The notes beneath the pieces are model-generated. The model had not been told where the DNA came from. It worked only from the letters and a program-made list of their open reading frames with translations, and did no database searches. Positions 8,807 to 16,590 of a stretch of DNA of 64,000 nt are shown one piece after another. Origin of the DNA: Onstottus_B arcticum. GTDB lineage: Bacteria; Acidobacteriota; Blastocatellia; UBA7656. Position numbers and translations under genes: made by a program. Each line of letters opens with the position of its first letter. Positions within the stretch are counted from its first letter, which is position 1. The stretch spans positions 62,001 through 126,000 of the forward strand of contig JBBPIE010000006.1 of assembly GCA_038040485.1 (NCBI GenBank), given 5' to 3'.

Positions 8807-8857
8807 AGCGCCCGGCCACTGACTGTTATGAGTTAGTGGAGCCGGGCGCTGGCTTTT
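8807..8857 (+). terminator. Rho-independent terminator after the Gln-rich gene
   Basis: AGCGCCCGGC-CACT pairs with AGTG-ga-GCCGGGCGCT across a short loop, forming a long GC-rich stem followed by GGCTTTTCC. It lies about 25 nt after the stop at 8780. Confidence 0.85.
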
Positions 8858-9005
8858 CCTCACTCCAGCCAGGCTCGACTCGATCCGCACCAAATGCAAT
8901 TCCACTGGAGCGAACTCCTCAGTAGCAGCGAGCATCGTATGCCCGACCTACAACGGGTTGCCGGATCCTACAAAGCTGGGGTCGCAAAGAAGAAGGAGTT
9001 GAGAA

Positions 9006-9152
9006 ATGAAGGAAACAGCACTAGAAGTTCGCATAGTTTCGGATGGTGGGACTGGAAGGGGTGTCGTAGAGTTTCGTCTGCCCAATGACCGCATCGCAAC
9101 CGCGGCCGTGCATATTCGTCGTGAAGTTTGGGAGAAACCGACCGGAGACTGA
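9006..9152 (+). CDS. Small hypothetical protein (48 aa)
   Basis: ATG at 9006 with a good ribosome site (GAAGGAG, 6 nt spacing) and a stop at 9150-9152. The peptide is balanced and hydrophilic, with alternating hydrophobic residues (TALEVRIVSDG, GVVEFRLPND) suggesting a small beta-rich fold rather than noise. I do not recognise it. No signal peptide is seen. The ribosome site is the main support. Confidence 0.5.
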   Translation: MKETALEVRIVSDGGTGRGVVEFRLPNDRIATAAVHIRREVWEKPTGD

Positions 9153-9265
9153 TAATGGATAGCCCCTGGAGCGTGCATCTAGATGTTTTTTAAGGCCAGC
9201 TACGGGCGCCGAATTAAGAAACGAGAAATGTCAGGGAATGAATTTGCTTTGAGGTCCTGAACCAT

Positions 9266-9332
9266 TACCAATGGGTGTTCGGGATCGCCGTGAATGAATG
9301 TTGTTGCTGCCGATGCCGTACACCCATTGGTA
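9266..9332 (-). ncRNA. Perfect 13-bp inverted repeat downstream of a Crp/Fnr-type promoter: candidate small RNA
   Basis: TACCAATGGGTGT (9266-9278) and ACACCCATTGGTA (9320-9332) are perfect inverted arms around a 41-nt loop. A promoter of the local regulon (9343-9385, minus strand) points into it, putting transcription start about 4-6 nt before the first arm. No reading frame with a ribosome site explains the transcript. The RNA call is an inference; a DNA-level repeat is the alternative. Confidence 0.45.
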
Positions 9333-9342
9333 AACTGCGGCC

Positions 9343-9385
9343 AGAGTACGCCTAATGTGGACTCAATGCTGTTCAATATTGGACA
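9343..9385 (-). promoter_or_regulatory. Crp/Fnr-type operator plus -10 box, leftward (regulon site b)
   Basis: On the minus strand: TGTCCAATATTGAACA (9370-9385) and -10 TACTCT (9343-9348) preceded by GCG. The 32-bp centre distance matches the other sites. It points into the inverted repeat at 9266-9332, not at a protein gene. Confidence 0.7.
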
Positions 9386-9428
9386 AGTGTAAAAATAAAG
9401 TTTCGACGGCAGGGTGGTGTCCCGCCGG

Positions 9429-10109
9429 CTAGGCAATCGATGCCAGGTAAGCAGTGAGCTTGTCTTCCATGACGACTAGATAGTGCTCTTCACTGAGCTC
9501 AATCAGCCCCAGGTTCCGAAATCTCTGCATAAAGACGCTGACGCGGGGCCGCGTTGTGCCGATCATGTTCGATAGTTCCTCGTGTGAAATCTTCAGCCCG
9601 ATGCGTGTGCTGCGTGGGCTTTTCTTGCCCAATTGTCTGGCCAGCTGCAACAATGTCTTCCCTAATCGTTGTTCGCTATCAACCGTCACGAGATTAGCGA
9701 TGACCGCCTGCTGGTCTGCCACGCGCACGGCTAGATACTTTACGAAACCTTCAAGCAACGAGTCCCTGGACAAACGTTCAAGAAACTTTTCACACGGAAC
9801 CTTTTTCAAGAGCGTGTCTTCCATTGCGGTCGCGGTTTCCAGCCGGCCCTCTAACCCGGACAGGCACAACTCGCCGAAGACATCTCCTGCCGTGTGGATA
9901 GCAAGCAGACATTCTTTGCCTTCAGACGAGAGCATAAGCAGCTTTACCTGGCCGCTTTCGATAAAGTAGACCATCTCGTCTTGTTCTCCAACGGTGTAGA
10001 CGTTTGAGTGTTTCGCGATCTTGATGGCGCGCGAGGCCTTGACCTGGCCTTGAAGCGACTCGCGCACTTGTTGTTTGAATAGATCCGTCTCAGGATAATC
10101 TTGAATCAC
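9429..10109 (-). CDS. Crp/Fnr family transcriptional regulator 1
   Basis: 226 residues: an N-terminal cyclic-nucleotide-binding-type beta roll (about 30-140, with GDVFGELCL), a dimerisation helix and a winged HTH (about 175-215). The recognition region GTTRPRVSVFMQRF is unlike the E. coli Crp or Fnr helices. No Fnr-type N-terminal Cys cluster is present, so an Fe-S oxygen sensor is unlikely. The ligand is unknown. A paralogue with a nearly identical HTH lies at 16591-17271. A weak operator-like TGTACATTATTGACCC lies upstream (10162-10177), so autoregulation is possible. Confidence 0.92.
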   Translation of the reverse strand: MIQDYPETDLFKQQVRESLQGQVKASRAIKIAKHSNVYTVGEQDEMVYFIESGQVKLLMLSSEGKECLLAIHTAGDVFGELCLSGLEGRLETATAMEDTLLKKVPCEKFLERLSRDSLLEGFVKYLAVRVADQQAVIANLVTVDSEQRLGKTLLQLARQLGKKSPRSTRIGLKISHEELSNMIGTTRPRVSVFMQRFRNLGLIELSEEHYLVVMEDKLTAYLASIA

Positions 10110-10323
10110 ACTTCAACCCTCCGTTCGGGCGCTCGATCGAATGACTGTTAATTACCCTTTCGGGTCAATAATGTACACAACACGATAGAAGTCTTCAAGA
10201 CTGGACGGCGAGTCTAGCCGTCGCTCTTGCCCCGACCGTCGATTGAGCGATGAACGGCCATCATCTGACTCGGCTCCTCCCGGATCTGGTTGACCTGGTT
10301 GAGTTGACGTTTATTTTCCAGAA

Positions 10324-10366
10324 TGTCCCATAATGCACAGAAACCAATCTCGAACAGGTGTAGCAT
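10324..10366 (+). promoter_or_regulatory. Crp/Fnr-type operator plus -10 box (regulon site c)
   Basis: TGTCCCATAATGCACA (10324-10339) and -10 TAGCAT (10361-10366), 32 bp centre to centre. It drives the lmo0937-like gene at 10443. Confidence 0.7.
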
Positions 10367-10442
10367 TTCCGAAATGCAAACCGGAGTCGGGAATAGCGCC
10401 TTGGGTGCCCGACACGAAGGACATTCTAAGTGGAGGCGAGCG

Positions 10443-10592
10443 ATGCTTTGGACAATTTTGGTTATTCTGCTGGTTTTGTGGCTGCTAGGGCTGCTAGGCG
10501 GTGTGGGCGGCGGGTTGATTCACCTATTGCTTGTGGTTGCTGTGATCGTGCTGATCTTCAACCTGCTAGGCGGCCGCCGGAGGGCGATCTAG
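10443..10592 (+). CDS. lmo0937-family small membrane protein, copy 1
   Basis: 49 residues: an MLWTILVILLVLWLLG start, a glycine-rich turn (LLGGVGGGLIH), a second hydrophobic segment and an RRRAI tail. This is the lmo0937 family, small two-helix membrane proteins often induced by stress. The ATG at 10443 follows GGAGGCG; a longer upstream frame has no ribosome site and would cover the promoter. A near-identical paralogue is at 17544-17693, also under the same promoter type. Confidence 0.85.
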   Translation: MLWTILVILLVLWLLGLLGGVGGGLIHLLLVVAVIVLIFNLLGGRRRAI

Positions 10593-10647
10593 TCGGAAAC
10601 GCAACGGCGAGCCGCCGAATGGAGAAAATCGATCTGGAGACTCTCTC

Positions 10648-10860
10648 ATGGACATGTCAGATTCGGGAATGATCGATTTGTACGAGGAGATGCTGTACGA
10701 GCGCGCGGCAAAAGGCATCAGGCCGGTGCTTTATGTCTCGTCACAGAAAGATCTTGAGTGCAGCGTGCTTATGCTGCTGGATGAAGGACCGGAACTACAG
10801 TTGTTGGGGCGCCAGCGCACGGGGTCACGAGGATTCGGGCGACACGTTATGACAAACTAG
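10648..10860 (+). CDS. Small hypothetical protein
   Basis: 70 residues from an ATG preceded by GGAGA. Acidic in the first half (MIDLYEEMLYERA), then a hydrophobic stretch (VLMLLDEG) and a Gly/Arg-rich end. It has no signal peptide and no recognised domain. It lies 55 bp after the lmo0937-like gene and may share its transcript. Confidence 0.45.
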   Translation: MDMSDSGMIDLYEEMLYERAAKGIRPVLYVSSQKDLECSVLMLLDEGPELQLLGRQRTGSRGFGRHVMTN

Positions 10861-10939
10861 TCTCCCGGTCCGGACCCAGTGAAGTGTTGATTTTCGATTT
10901 GTTGAATCGCAGCGGAAGTAATCTAACGTGAGGTGGAGA

Positions 10940-11530
10940 ATGAGTGAATATAGAGAAAAGCGAACAGTAGTTGAGGAGGTTCCAGTTGGGAGTCGGCCAG
11001 TCGTTGAGACTCGGTATGATTCAGTAGTCAACGAACGGCGAGGGATGTCAGGCGGAACGGTCGCAGCTTTAGTTGTCGCAGCAATCACCGCTGCCATAGT
11101 AATCACGATGCTGATCCTGAACAGTCAGCAAAGAACCAGTGATGAACAACTGGCGCAGGAGAGAGCGGACAACGCCCTTGCTCAGCAGACGCCCGGGCAG
11201 CCGGCACAGCAGCAGCCGGTGATAGTCAATATTCCCCCATCTCAGCCGGCTACCGTGGCCGTTCCGTATCCCGTGCCGGGTCCCACGCAGGCCGCGCCAA
11301 TAGACGCGAAGGTTGCACCTTCAAGCGCCAGTGCTGAATTAGACGTGACCTCGCGGCTGAAAAACGACGAGGCGTTAGGGTCTCAGACAATTGATGTGAG
11401 GGTTAGTAATGGCACGGCGACGCTGAGCGGAGATGTGCCGACTGAGAATCTCAAGAGGCGAGCCGAAATGATTGCCAGGACAGTCAGCGGAGTCCAAAGC
11501 GTTATAAACGACATCGCTGTAAGGCCTTGA
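10940..11530 (+). CDS. BON-domain membrane-anchored protein
   Basis: 196 residues from an ATG preceded by GAGGTGG; the upstream in-frame GTG at 10928 is less likely. An N-terminal cytoplasmic segment precedes one transmembrane helix (about 38-60). A Pro/Gln-rich periplasmic linker follows, then a C-terminal BON domain (about 125-196) with the usual VRVSNGTATLSGDVPT and VNDIAV-type strands. BON domains bind membranes in envelope-stress proteins such as OsmY. A second BON protein is encoded at 14646-15263. Confidence 0.88.
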   Translation: MSEYREKRTVVEEVPVGSRPVVETRYDSVVNERRGMSGGTVAALVVAAITAAIVITMLILNSQQRTSDEQLAQERADNALAQQTPGQPAQQQPVIVNIPPSQPATVAVPYPVPGPTQAAPIDAKVAPSSASAELDVTSRLKNDEALGSQTIDVRVSNGTATLSGDVPTENLKRRAEMIARTVSGVQSVINDIAVRP

Positions 11531-11648
11531 ACCCGCAGAAAAACAGAACAGAAGACCCGGCAAGGGACAGTGTGTCGCTCGGCGCGAAGGCTGTGCCGAC
11601 CAGGAAGCAGTTCGGAATACCTTCCAGAACCATGCCCAGCTCCAGTCA

Positions 11649-11852
11649 GTGACGAAAGAGCTGGCCCGGCTGAAGGTCGGAGATACAGAGATGATGGAGC
11701 TTACTGCTGTAGGGATGGGGCTGATGATGACGGGAGTGGCGGTGGCGGTCGGTGCACTCATGCTTGAAGCCGCACTCTTGATACTGTGCAGAGCCTTTAG
11801 AGTGCCTCCCCTCGACGCATCCCTCGAGCCTGCCGCCATCAATTTGAGTTAA
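11649..11852 (+). CDS. Small membrane protein, possibly a longer gene without a clear start
   Basis: 67 residues from a GTG at 11649. The frame stays open upstream to about 11530 with coding-like sequence (DQEAVRNTFQNHAQLQSVTKELARL) but no ATG, so the start is uncertain or the 5' end is damaged. One hydrophobic segment (about 25-48) is rich in Gly, Val and Met. I do not recognise the family. Confidence 0.45.
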   Translation: MTKELARLKVGDTEMMELTAVGMGLMMTGVAVAVGALMLEAALLILCRAFRVPPLDASLEPAAINLS

Positions 11853-11926
11853 GTGGAAAGAACGGCCGATGCGATGAACTCATCAGAACGAATCGGACAA
11901 ATCTTGGTTGAAAGAGGTTATCGATT

Positions 11927-12217
11927 ATGAAGGTCAGAATAACGCAGATGATACTAGCAACGGCCGCGGTTGTTTTCCTCGCTGTGGCGGCGCCGCCCGC
12001 GTTCGCCCAGCAGGACACGCAGGGCAAGCCGACAGCCAAAGGACAGATGACGGAAGGCGGTAAGGAAGTCGGCAAGGCCGGAAAAAGCCTCGGCAAGAAT
12101 GTAAAGCGTGGCCGCGTCGTTCGCGGCGGCAAGCGCTTTGGCAAACACATGGGCCACGCCGGCAGGCACGTTGGGCGCGGCACAAAGCACGCTGCTAAGA
12201 AAGTGGTCACGCCATAA
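11927..12217 (+). CDS. Exported small basic protein
   Basis: 96 residues: a clear signal peptide (MKVRITQMILATAAVVFLAVAAPPAFAQQ) and a mature part of about 67 residues very rich in Gly, Lys, Arg and His (GKAGKSLGKNVKRG, HMGHAGRHVGRG). The composition suggests binding to polyanions or metal. I know no family. The start follows GAAAGAGG. A CAGCACA...TGTGCTG hairpin at about 12289-12312 lies downstream. Confidence 0.7.
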   Translation: MKVRITQMILATAAVVFLAVAAPPAFAQQDTQGKPTAKGQMTEGGKEVGKAGKSLGKNVKRGRVVRGGKRFGKHMGHAGRHVGRGTKHAAKKVVTP

Positions 12218-12334
12218 TCAGAACCGTGTATTGGTCGGGATGCCGCGCCTCACCAGTTGCCTACGGCGCTCCCTCAATCAGGTTAAGCAGCACAGCATTG
12301 ATTGTGCTGTTGGCAGTAGAAGAGCGGAGTAGAT

Positions 12335-12619
12335 ATGAACTTGAGCGTTGAAAGTCTAATCATTCTACTGATCGTCGGCGGGCTCGTGGGTGTGATCGGT
12401 CAAAAGCTCGCTGGATATTCACGCGGCGGGTGCTTGACCTCGATCGCCATCGGCTTCATCGGCGCTCTGATTGGAAGCTGGGCCGTCAAACAGTTTCGAT
12501 TACCTGAAATCTATGTTCTGACAATCGGTCACACGAGCTTCCCGATCGTCTGGGCGATTATTGGAGCCGCGGTGTTCGTTGCCATACTTGGGTTGCTTAC
12601 GAGGCGCCGGTATTTGTGA
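12335..12619 (+). CDS. GlsB/YeaQ/YmgE-type stress-response membrane protein
   Basis: 94 residues with three hydrophobic segments and the family pattern IGQKLAGYSRGGCLTSIAIGFIGALIGSW. These transglycosylase-associated-like proteins are small inner-membrane proteins induced by general stress; their activity is unproven. The extracytoplasmic loop between the second and third helices (about residues 48-67) is longer than in the E. coli members. It sits among other small envelope genes. Confidence 0.85.
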   Translation: MNLSVESLIILLIVGGLVGVIGQKLAGYSRGGCLTSIAIGFIGALIGSWAVKQFRLPEIYVLTIGHTSFPIVWAIIGAAVFVAILGLLTRRRYL

Positions 12620-12665
12620 GTAAGCGATTGCGGGTGTTTGAGGCACATCAATGGAGGAAGTTCTT

Positions 12666-14027
12666 ATGTCAGCCAGAAGCGACCGCCGAGTTAGTCCTGC
12701 ACGCACAAAGAGAGTGGTTTCTTTGTCAGTAACACTCCTAGCCGCCATTGCGCTGCTCGCAATATTCGCGGAAAGAACTCACGCTCAAAAGGAGAGGAAG
12801 CTTGCCGAGGCGATCAACGCAAACGCTCAGCAGATGGTGGATGCGGGCCGCCAGATATTTCGCTTCGACACGTTTGGCGATGAAGCCTTCTGGGGAAATA
12901 CCCTCAAGCTCCACCAGGCGATAGCAGGGTCGGTGTTTGGTGGCGTAGGGCCGGGCGTCAGCCCTAAGACGGCCCTCGCCGTTGGCTTGAAAGTAGACGT
13001 CGATGCGCTCCCAAAATCGCTTGAAAAGGCGCTTAGGAAAGAACAGGTCAATCTGGACGACCCCGCCTCGACCCTTGCATTGCTCAAAGCAAATGCGGTG
13101 GTAGGCGTTATCGGCTCTTTCAATCAAGATGGAAGTCTAAGGTCGATGGGTATTTCTTGCGCCCTCTGCCACTCGACTGTTGATAACTCATTTGCTCCGG
13201 GTATTGGCCATCGGCTGGATGGTTGGGCCAATCGCGATCTCAATGTTGGCGCAATTGTCGCGCTTGCTCCCGATCTGAGTGCTGTGACCAATCTCCTTGG
13301 TGTCGACGCCGCGACCCTCAGAACAGTCCTCAACAGTTGGGGGCCCGGAAAATTCGACGCTCAGATTTTGCTGGACGGCAAAGCGTTTCGTCCTGATGGA
13401 AAGTCCGCGGCTACGTTGATCCCGCCGGCGTTCGGTCTTGCGGGCGTGAACCTCGGCACGTCAACCGGATTTGGTTCGACCACATATTGGAATGCGTTCG
13501 TCGCGAACGTCGAGATGCACGGCCAGGGAACTTTCTTCGATCCGAGGTTGAACGATCCGGTCAAGTTCCCGATAGCGGCGAAAGCAGGTTTCGCAAATGT
13601 GCGAAGCGTTCCTGATCTAATCACTGCGAAGCTTGCAGCGCTTCACTATTACCAGCTTGCCATCCCTGCGCCAGTTGCCCCTGAAGGCAGTTTCGACCGT
13701 ACAGCCGCCGCTCGAGGCCAAGCACTCTTCAACAACAAAGCGAAGTGTGCGACCTGTCATGTTCCGCCCTTATTTACCGAGCCGGGCTGGAATATGCACA
13801 CTGCCGAAGAGATCGGCATCGACGATTTCCAGTCTGCGCGTTCACCCGACAATCGTTATCGCACAGCGCCGCTCAAGGGACTCTTCTCGCACACCAAGGG
13901 CGGCTTCTATCACGACGGCCGGTTTGCAACGCTCGGCGAAGTTGTCGAGCACTACAACAGCCTCCTCAAATCGGGACTCGCGGCGCAAGAAAAGAACGAT
14001 CTGGTCGAATATCTGAAGTCGCTTTAG
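12666..14027 (+). CDS. Di-haem cytochrome-c-peroxidase/MauG-like protein
   Basis: 453 residues from the ATG at 12666, preceded by GGAGG (the in-frame ATG at 12651 overlaps it). An N-terminal hydrophobic export segment is followed by two haem-binding motifs, CALCH near residue 165 and CATCH near residue 361. The C-terminal part (KGLFSHTKGGFYHDGRFATLGEVVEHYN) is typical of bacterial di-haem peroxidases. It should act in the periplasm, reducing peroxide or oxidising a partner. The long N-terminal domain before the first haem is unusual for CcpA. Confidence 0.85.
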   Translation: MSARSDRRVSPARTKRVVSLSVTLLAAIALLAIFAERTHAQKERKLAEAINANAQQMVDAGRQIFRFDTFGDEAFWGNTLKLHQAIAGSVFGGVGPGVSPKTALAVGLKVDVDALPKSLEKALRKEQVNLDDPASTLALLKANAVVGVIGSFNQDGSLRSMGISCALCHSTVDNSFAPGIGHRLDGWANRDLNVGAIVALAPDLSAVTNLLGVDAATLRTVLNSWGPGKFDAQILLDGKAFRPDGKSAATLIPPAFGLAGVNLGTSTGFGSTTYWNAFVANVEMHGQGTFFDPRLNDPVKFPIAAKAGFANVRSVPDLITAKLAALHYYQLAIPAPVAPEGSFDRTAAARGQALFNNKAKCATCHVPPLFTEPGWNMHTAEEIGIDDFQSARSPDNRYRTAPLKGLFSHTKGGFYHDGRFATLGEVVEHYNSLLKSGLAAQEKNDLVEYLKSL

Positions 14028-14068
14028 AACAGCTCTGATCGATCAGGTGTCTGGAAGGAGAATTATCC

Positions 14069-14596
14069 ATGACTGAAGGCGTTGATAAGACTAATGTGCT
14101 GCTAGACGAAGAGCGCAGGCTCGCATCCCATCAAGAGGTCAAGGCCTCGATTGATGACGATGTAAATGCTCGCATCAAGCGAGAGTCTGCGCGGGCGGAG
14201 CCAAAGGAATCTGCCGAGGTGGCCGGCGTGGCTCAAGAGCTAAAACAGAAGTCGGTGCACGAAGCGGTTGATACTGAACGTGAGCTGGGGCGCGGCAGAA
14301 CCGCAGCGCGGATTTCACAAGTAGTCGACTACTTTTTCTACCTCATCTACGGTCTGATCGCCTTAGAGTTCATGCTCGGACTGATGGGCGCTCGAGCCGG
14401 CAATGGGTTCGTTAAGTTTATCGGCGCGCTCACACGGCCGCTGCTTGCGCCCTTCGAACGCATAGTGGGAACTCCGTCGTCCGGTGCATTTCAAGTGCGG
14501 ATATCTTACCTGTTCGCGCTCGTTGTTTATGTCTTGATTCATCTCGCAATCAATGGTGCGTTTCGCTTGGTCGCGCACCGCAAGGTAACAGTGTAA
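14069..14596 (+). CDS. YggT-family membrane protein
   Basis: 175 residues. The first ~85 residues are charged and cytoplasmic-looking. The C-terminal half is YggT-like, with two hydrophobic segments flanking RPLLAPFERIVGTPS, the family's conserved P-F-R turn. The start follows GGAAGGAG. YggT proteins are linked to envelope and osmotic stress. The long hydrophilic N-terminal extension is not typical of the family. Confidence 0.75.
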   Translation: MTEGVDKTNVLLDEERRLASHQEVKASIDDDVNARIKRESARAEPKESAEVAGVAQELKQKSVHEAVDTERELGRGRTAARISQVVDYFFYLIYGLIALEFMLGLMGARAGNGFVKFIGALTRPLLAPFERIVGTPSSGAFQVRISYLFALVVYVLIHLAINGAFRLVAHRKVTV

Positions 14597-14645
14597 GACT
14601 TATGCGATGGGCGGCCGCCAAACCCATCCAACAGGAGTAGGACTC

Positions 14646-15263
14646 ATGCGATCCAGATCAACTATTACTGCCGTTGTCACGGTCCTTATCATCGCGGGTG
14701 CGGTGTATTATGTCTACGGCTACCGCCATCGAGACATCTCGTCGGACTTCAACGCCGCGAAGGATTACACGGAGGATGCGGGCACGACCGCTGCCGTCAA
14801 GAGCGCCCTCGCACTAAATAAGCAGGTCGCTTCTTTCGACATTCATGTTGCCTCAGCCAACAACACTGACACCAAGGACAACAATGTAACTCTAACGGGC
14901 CACGTGCCGACCGAAGGTGATAAGCGTGTCGCGGAAGAGATCGCTCGCAGCACCAAAGGCGTCGCAAATGTTGTGAACAACCTTGAGGTCGAGCCAAACA
15001 CTCAAGCGGCAAATCCGGAGAAGCAGTATGTCCCGGACCTTGAGATCAAAGCCGCGGTGTTGCAGTCCATCCTGAATAACCCAACCCTGAAGACTCAGCA
15101 GATCCAAGTCGACGTTTACAACGGCGAAGTAAAGCTGACGGGCCGCGTGCGCACTTCTGCGCAAAAGGCCGACGCCGAATCAGCCGCTCGGGCTATCGTT
15201 AATGTGCGCAATGTCGATTCGAATGCTCTGGCCGTGACCACAAGCGGGGAGGGGCAACCGTGA
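14646..15263 (+). CDS. Protein with two BON domains
   Basis: 205 residues from the ATG at 14646 with AGGAG upstream. An N-terminal hydrophobic anchor (TITAVVTVLIIAGAVYYVYG) precedes two BON domains (about 50-118 and 135-200), each with the VTLTGHVPT or VKLTGRVRT strand. It is OsmY-like in build, but membrane-anchored. The small frame 15260-15436 overlaps its stop as GTGA. Confidence 0.88.
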   Translation: MRSRSTITAVVTVLIIAGAVYYVYGYRHRDISSDFNAAKDYTEDAGTTAAVKSALALNKQVASFDIHVASANNTDTKDNNVTLTGHVPTEGDKRVAEEIARSTKGVANVVNNLEVEPNTQAANPEKQYVPDLEIKAAVLQSILNNPTLKTQQIQVDVYNGEVKLTGRVRTSAQKADAESAARAIVNVRNVDSNALAVTTSGEGQP

Positions 15264-15436
15264 AAGTCCGGCTAATCAAGGCTGGTATGTCGTCTCTAAG
15301 TGAGAAGCTTAAACAGCCCCCAGTTGGTGCTCCGATCGTAGATACCGTCCGGTTATGGGTCCGTGAGTTCCGATCAACAAGAGCCGATAGAGCCAGATTG
15401 GATTTCGAGCGAATAAGCAATCAGGGCAAGTCATGA
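15260..15436 (+). CDS. Small protein translationally coupled to the BON gene
   Basis: 58 residues from a GTG overlapping the BON gene stop by 4 nt. Basic (many Arg and Lys), without a signal peptide or known domain. The GTGA overlap and intact frame are the only support, so it could be chance. Confidence 0.4.
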   Translation: MKVRLIKAGMSSLSEKLKQPPVGAPIVDTVRLWVREFRSTRADRARLDFERISNQGKS

Positions 15437-15726
15437 ACGCACCATTTGTAATGCACCCGGCGGGCAAGTAACGGCGTCCGAGTTGCCAGTCGAGTATGAT
15501 CGTTTGACCGGGTACGACCGCTGTGCGTTTCATTGAACGGTACAGTGGATTCCGATTGATCCACAGATAGCAAAACCCGGAGAATCAACACTCACACATT
15601 TATTCTCACTGGCTTGCCTGAGACCCCGGCCCGGCGTCGGCGTGGGATATTGAAACCTGCACAGGAAATCTGTTTAGTCTTATCGAATTAACCGGGCTGG
15701 GATTCCCGCCGAACTATTCTCAGATT
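15437..15726. other. Intergenic region without a visible gene
   Basis: About 290 bp before promoter site d. I found no supported frame on either strand and no RNA gene. Confidence 0.5.
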
Positions 15727-15769
15727 TGTCTAATACTGGACAGACTCGTCAGGGTCTTGTCTGTACTAT
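15727..15769 (+). promoter_or_regulatory. Crp/Fnr-type operator plus -10 box (regulon site d)
   Basis: TGTCTAATACTGGACA (15727-15742) and -10 TACTAT (15764-15769), again 32 bp centre to centre. The conserved leader begins 5 nt after the -10 box. Confidence 0.72.
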
Positions 15770-15773
15770 TGCA

Positions 15774-15865
15774 ATGAACCGAGTTTAGCTCCTCTTTTCG
15801 TCAGCTTCTCTGGAATTCTCCAGTCCATCTGAATCCAATAGCTCACCAATTCAAAGGAGCTATCG
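15774..15865 (+). promoter_or_regulatory. Conserved structured 5' leader, copy 2
   Basis: Aligns with 6018-6107 from transcription start to ribosome site. Hairpin CTGGA-ATTC-TCCAG, then AGCTC...GAGCT with a 12-nt loop against 10 nt in copy 1. The promoters upstream of the two copies are unrelated, so the similarity is confined to the transcript. Confidence 0.7.
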
Positions 15866-16339
15866 ATGATGAATATAACTATGAGAAAGCTACTCCTGGG
15901 TTGCGGAATAGTAGTTCTAGCAGCGGGTGGTTCCGTTCTAGCTCAAAAGCCCATAGTGATAATCGGTCCGCCGGCTCCGTTCAACCAGACTATAAGCATT
16001 CAAGATGATGCAAGCGGCAGTTTCATGGTGCTCGATACGGGAAGCGGGAAGTACGAGTTTACTCGCTGCGCTGATGGATTCACGATAAGCGGCGTGGGAT
16101 TCGTGAAAACTGATGGCTGCTCGATTTTCCTCGAAGACGTGCAGTCCGATCACCGGGTGGTAGCTTCGGTTAACGAGTGCAACCAGCAAGGGCAGGCTCT
16201 CGTGGAGACGTTCGCGCCGAACACATCAAGAAAGGGTGCGGTTGGTATCAAAGGGGCCGATGGAACACCGTTCAAGCTACTCCTCAGCGACAAGAACATG
16301 AACGACAACCTTATGGACTGTCTCGCTGAGAAAGTATGA
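15866..16339 (+). CDS. Secreted hypothetical protein with four cysteines
   Basis: 157 residues. A signal peptide (hydrophobic core LLLGCGIVVLAAGGSVLA, cleavage near AQK) is followed by a beta-rich domain with mature Cys residues (EFTRCADG, TDGCSIF, NECNQQ, DCLAEK) that could form two disulfides. I do not recognise the family. It is controlled by a regulon promoter and by the conserved leader. The start has AAAGGAG at good spacing; a second ATG follows 3 nt later. Confidence 0.75.
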   Translation: MMNITMRKLLLGCGIVVLAAGGSVLAQKPIVIIGPPAPFNQTISIQDDASGSFMVLDTGSGKYEFTRCADGFTISGVGFVKTDGCSIFLEDVQSDHRVVASVNECNQQGQALVETFAPNTSRKGAVGIKGADGTPFKLLLSDKNMNDNLMDCLAEKV

Positions 16340-16489
16340 ACCCACTGACCTGCAGGACTGATTCTTGAGGTCGTAGCCAGCGGCTGGCTGCGGCCTCATG
16401 TGCACGTCAGTGCTATCGGATACTGAGGAAAAGCCCGGTTGTTGTGAAGGATCGCTGGTTCTGTTTCCAAACGCGCAAAACTGCACAAT

Positions 16490-16532
16490 TGTCTAATATT
16501 GAACAGCGCCTCTTTGATCGGAGGCGTATACT
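16490..16532 (+). promoter_or_regulatory. Crp/Fnr-type operator plus -10 box (regulon site e)
   Basis: TGTCTAATATTGAACA (16490-16505) and -10 TATACT (16527-16532) preceded by GCG, 32 bp centre to centre. It drives the second Crp/Fnr regulator, suggesting autoregulation or cross-regulation. Confidence 0.75.
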
Positions 16533-16590
16533 GGGGTAGTCGATAGCATTGGCTGGCAAAAGACAATCGGCGGAAGCGGATGAAAGACGT

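Noticed and set aside
10162..10177. Operator-like TGTACATTATTGACCC upstream of regulator 1
   Set aside because: The position 32 bp away reads TCGATC, a poor -10 box, so I did not count it as an eighth site.
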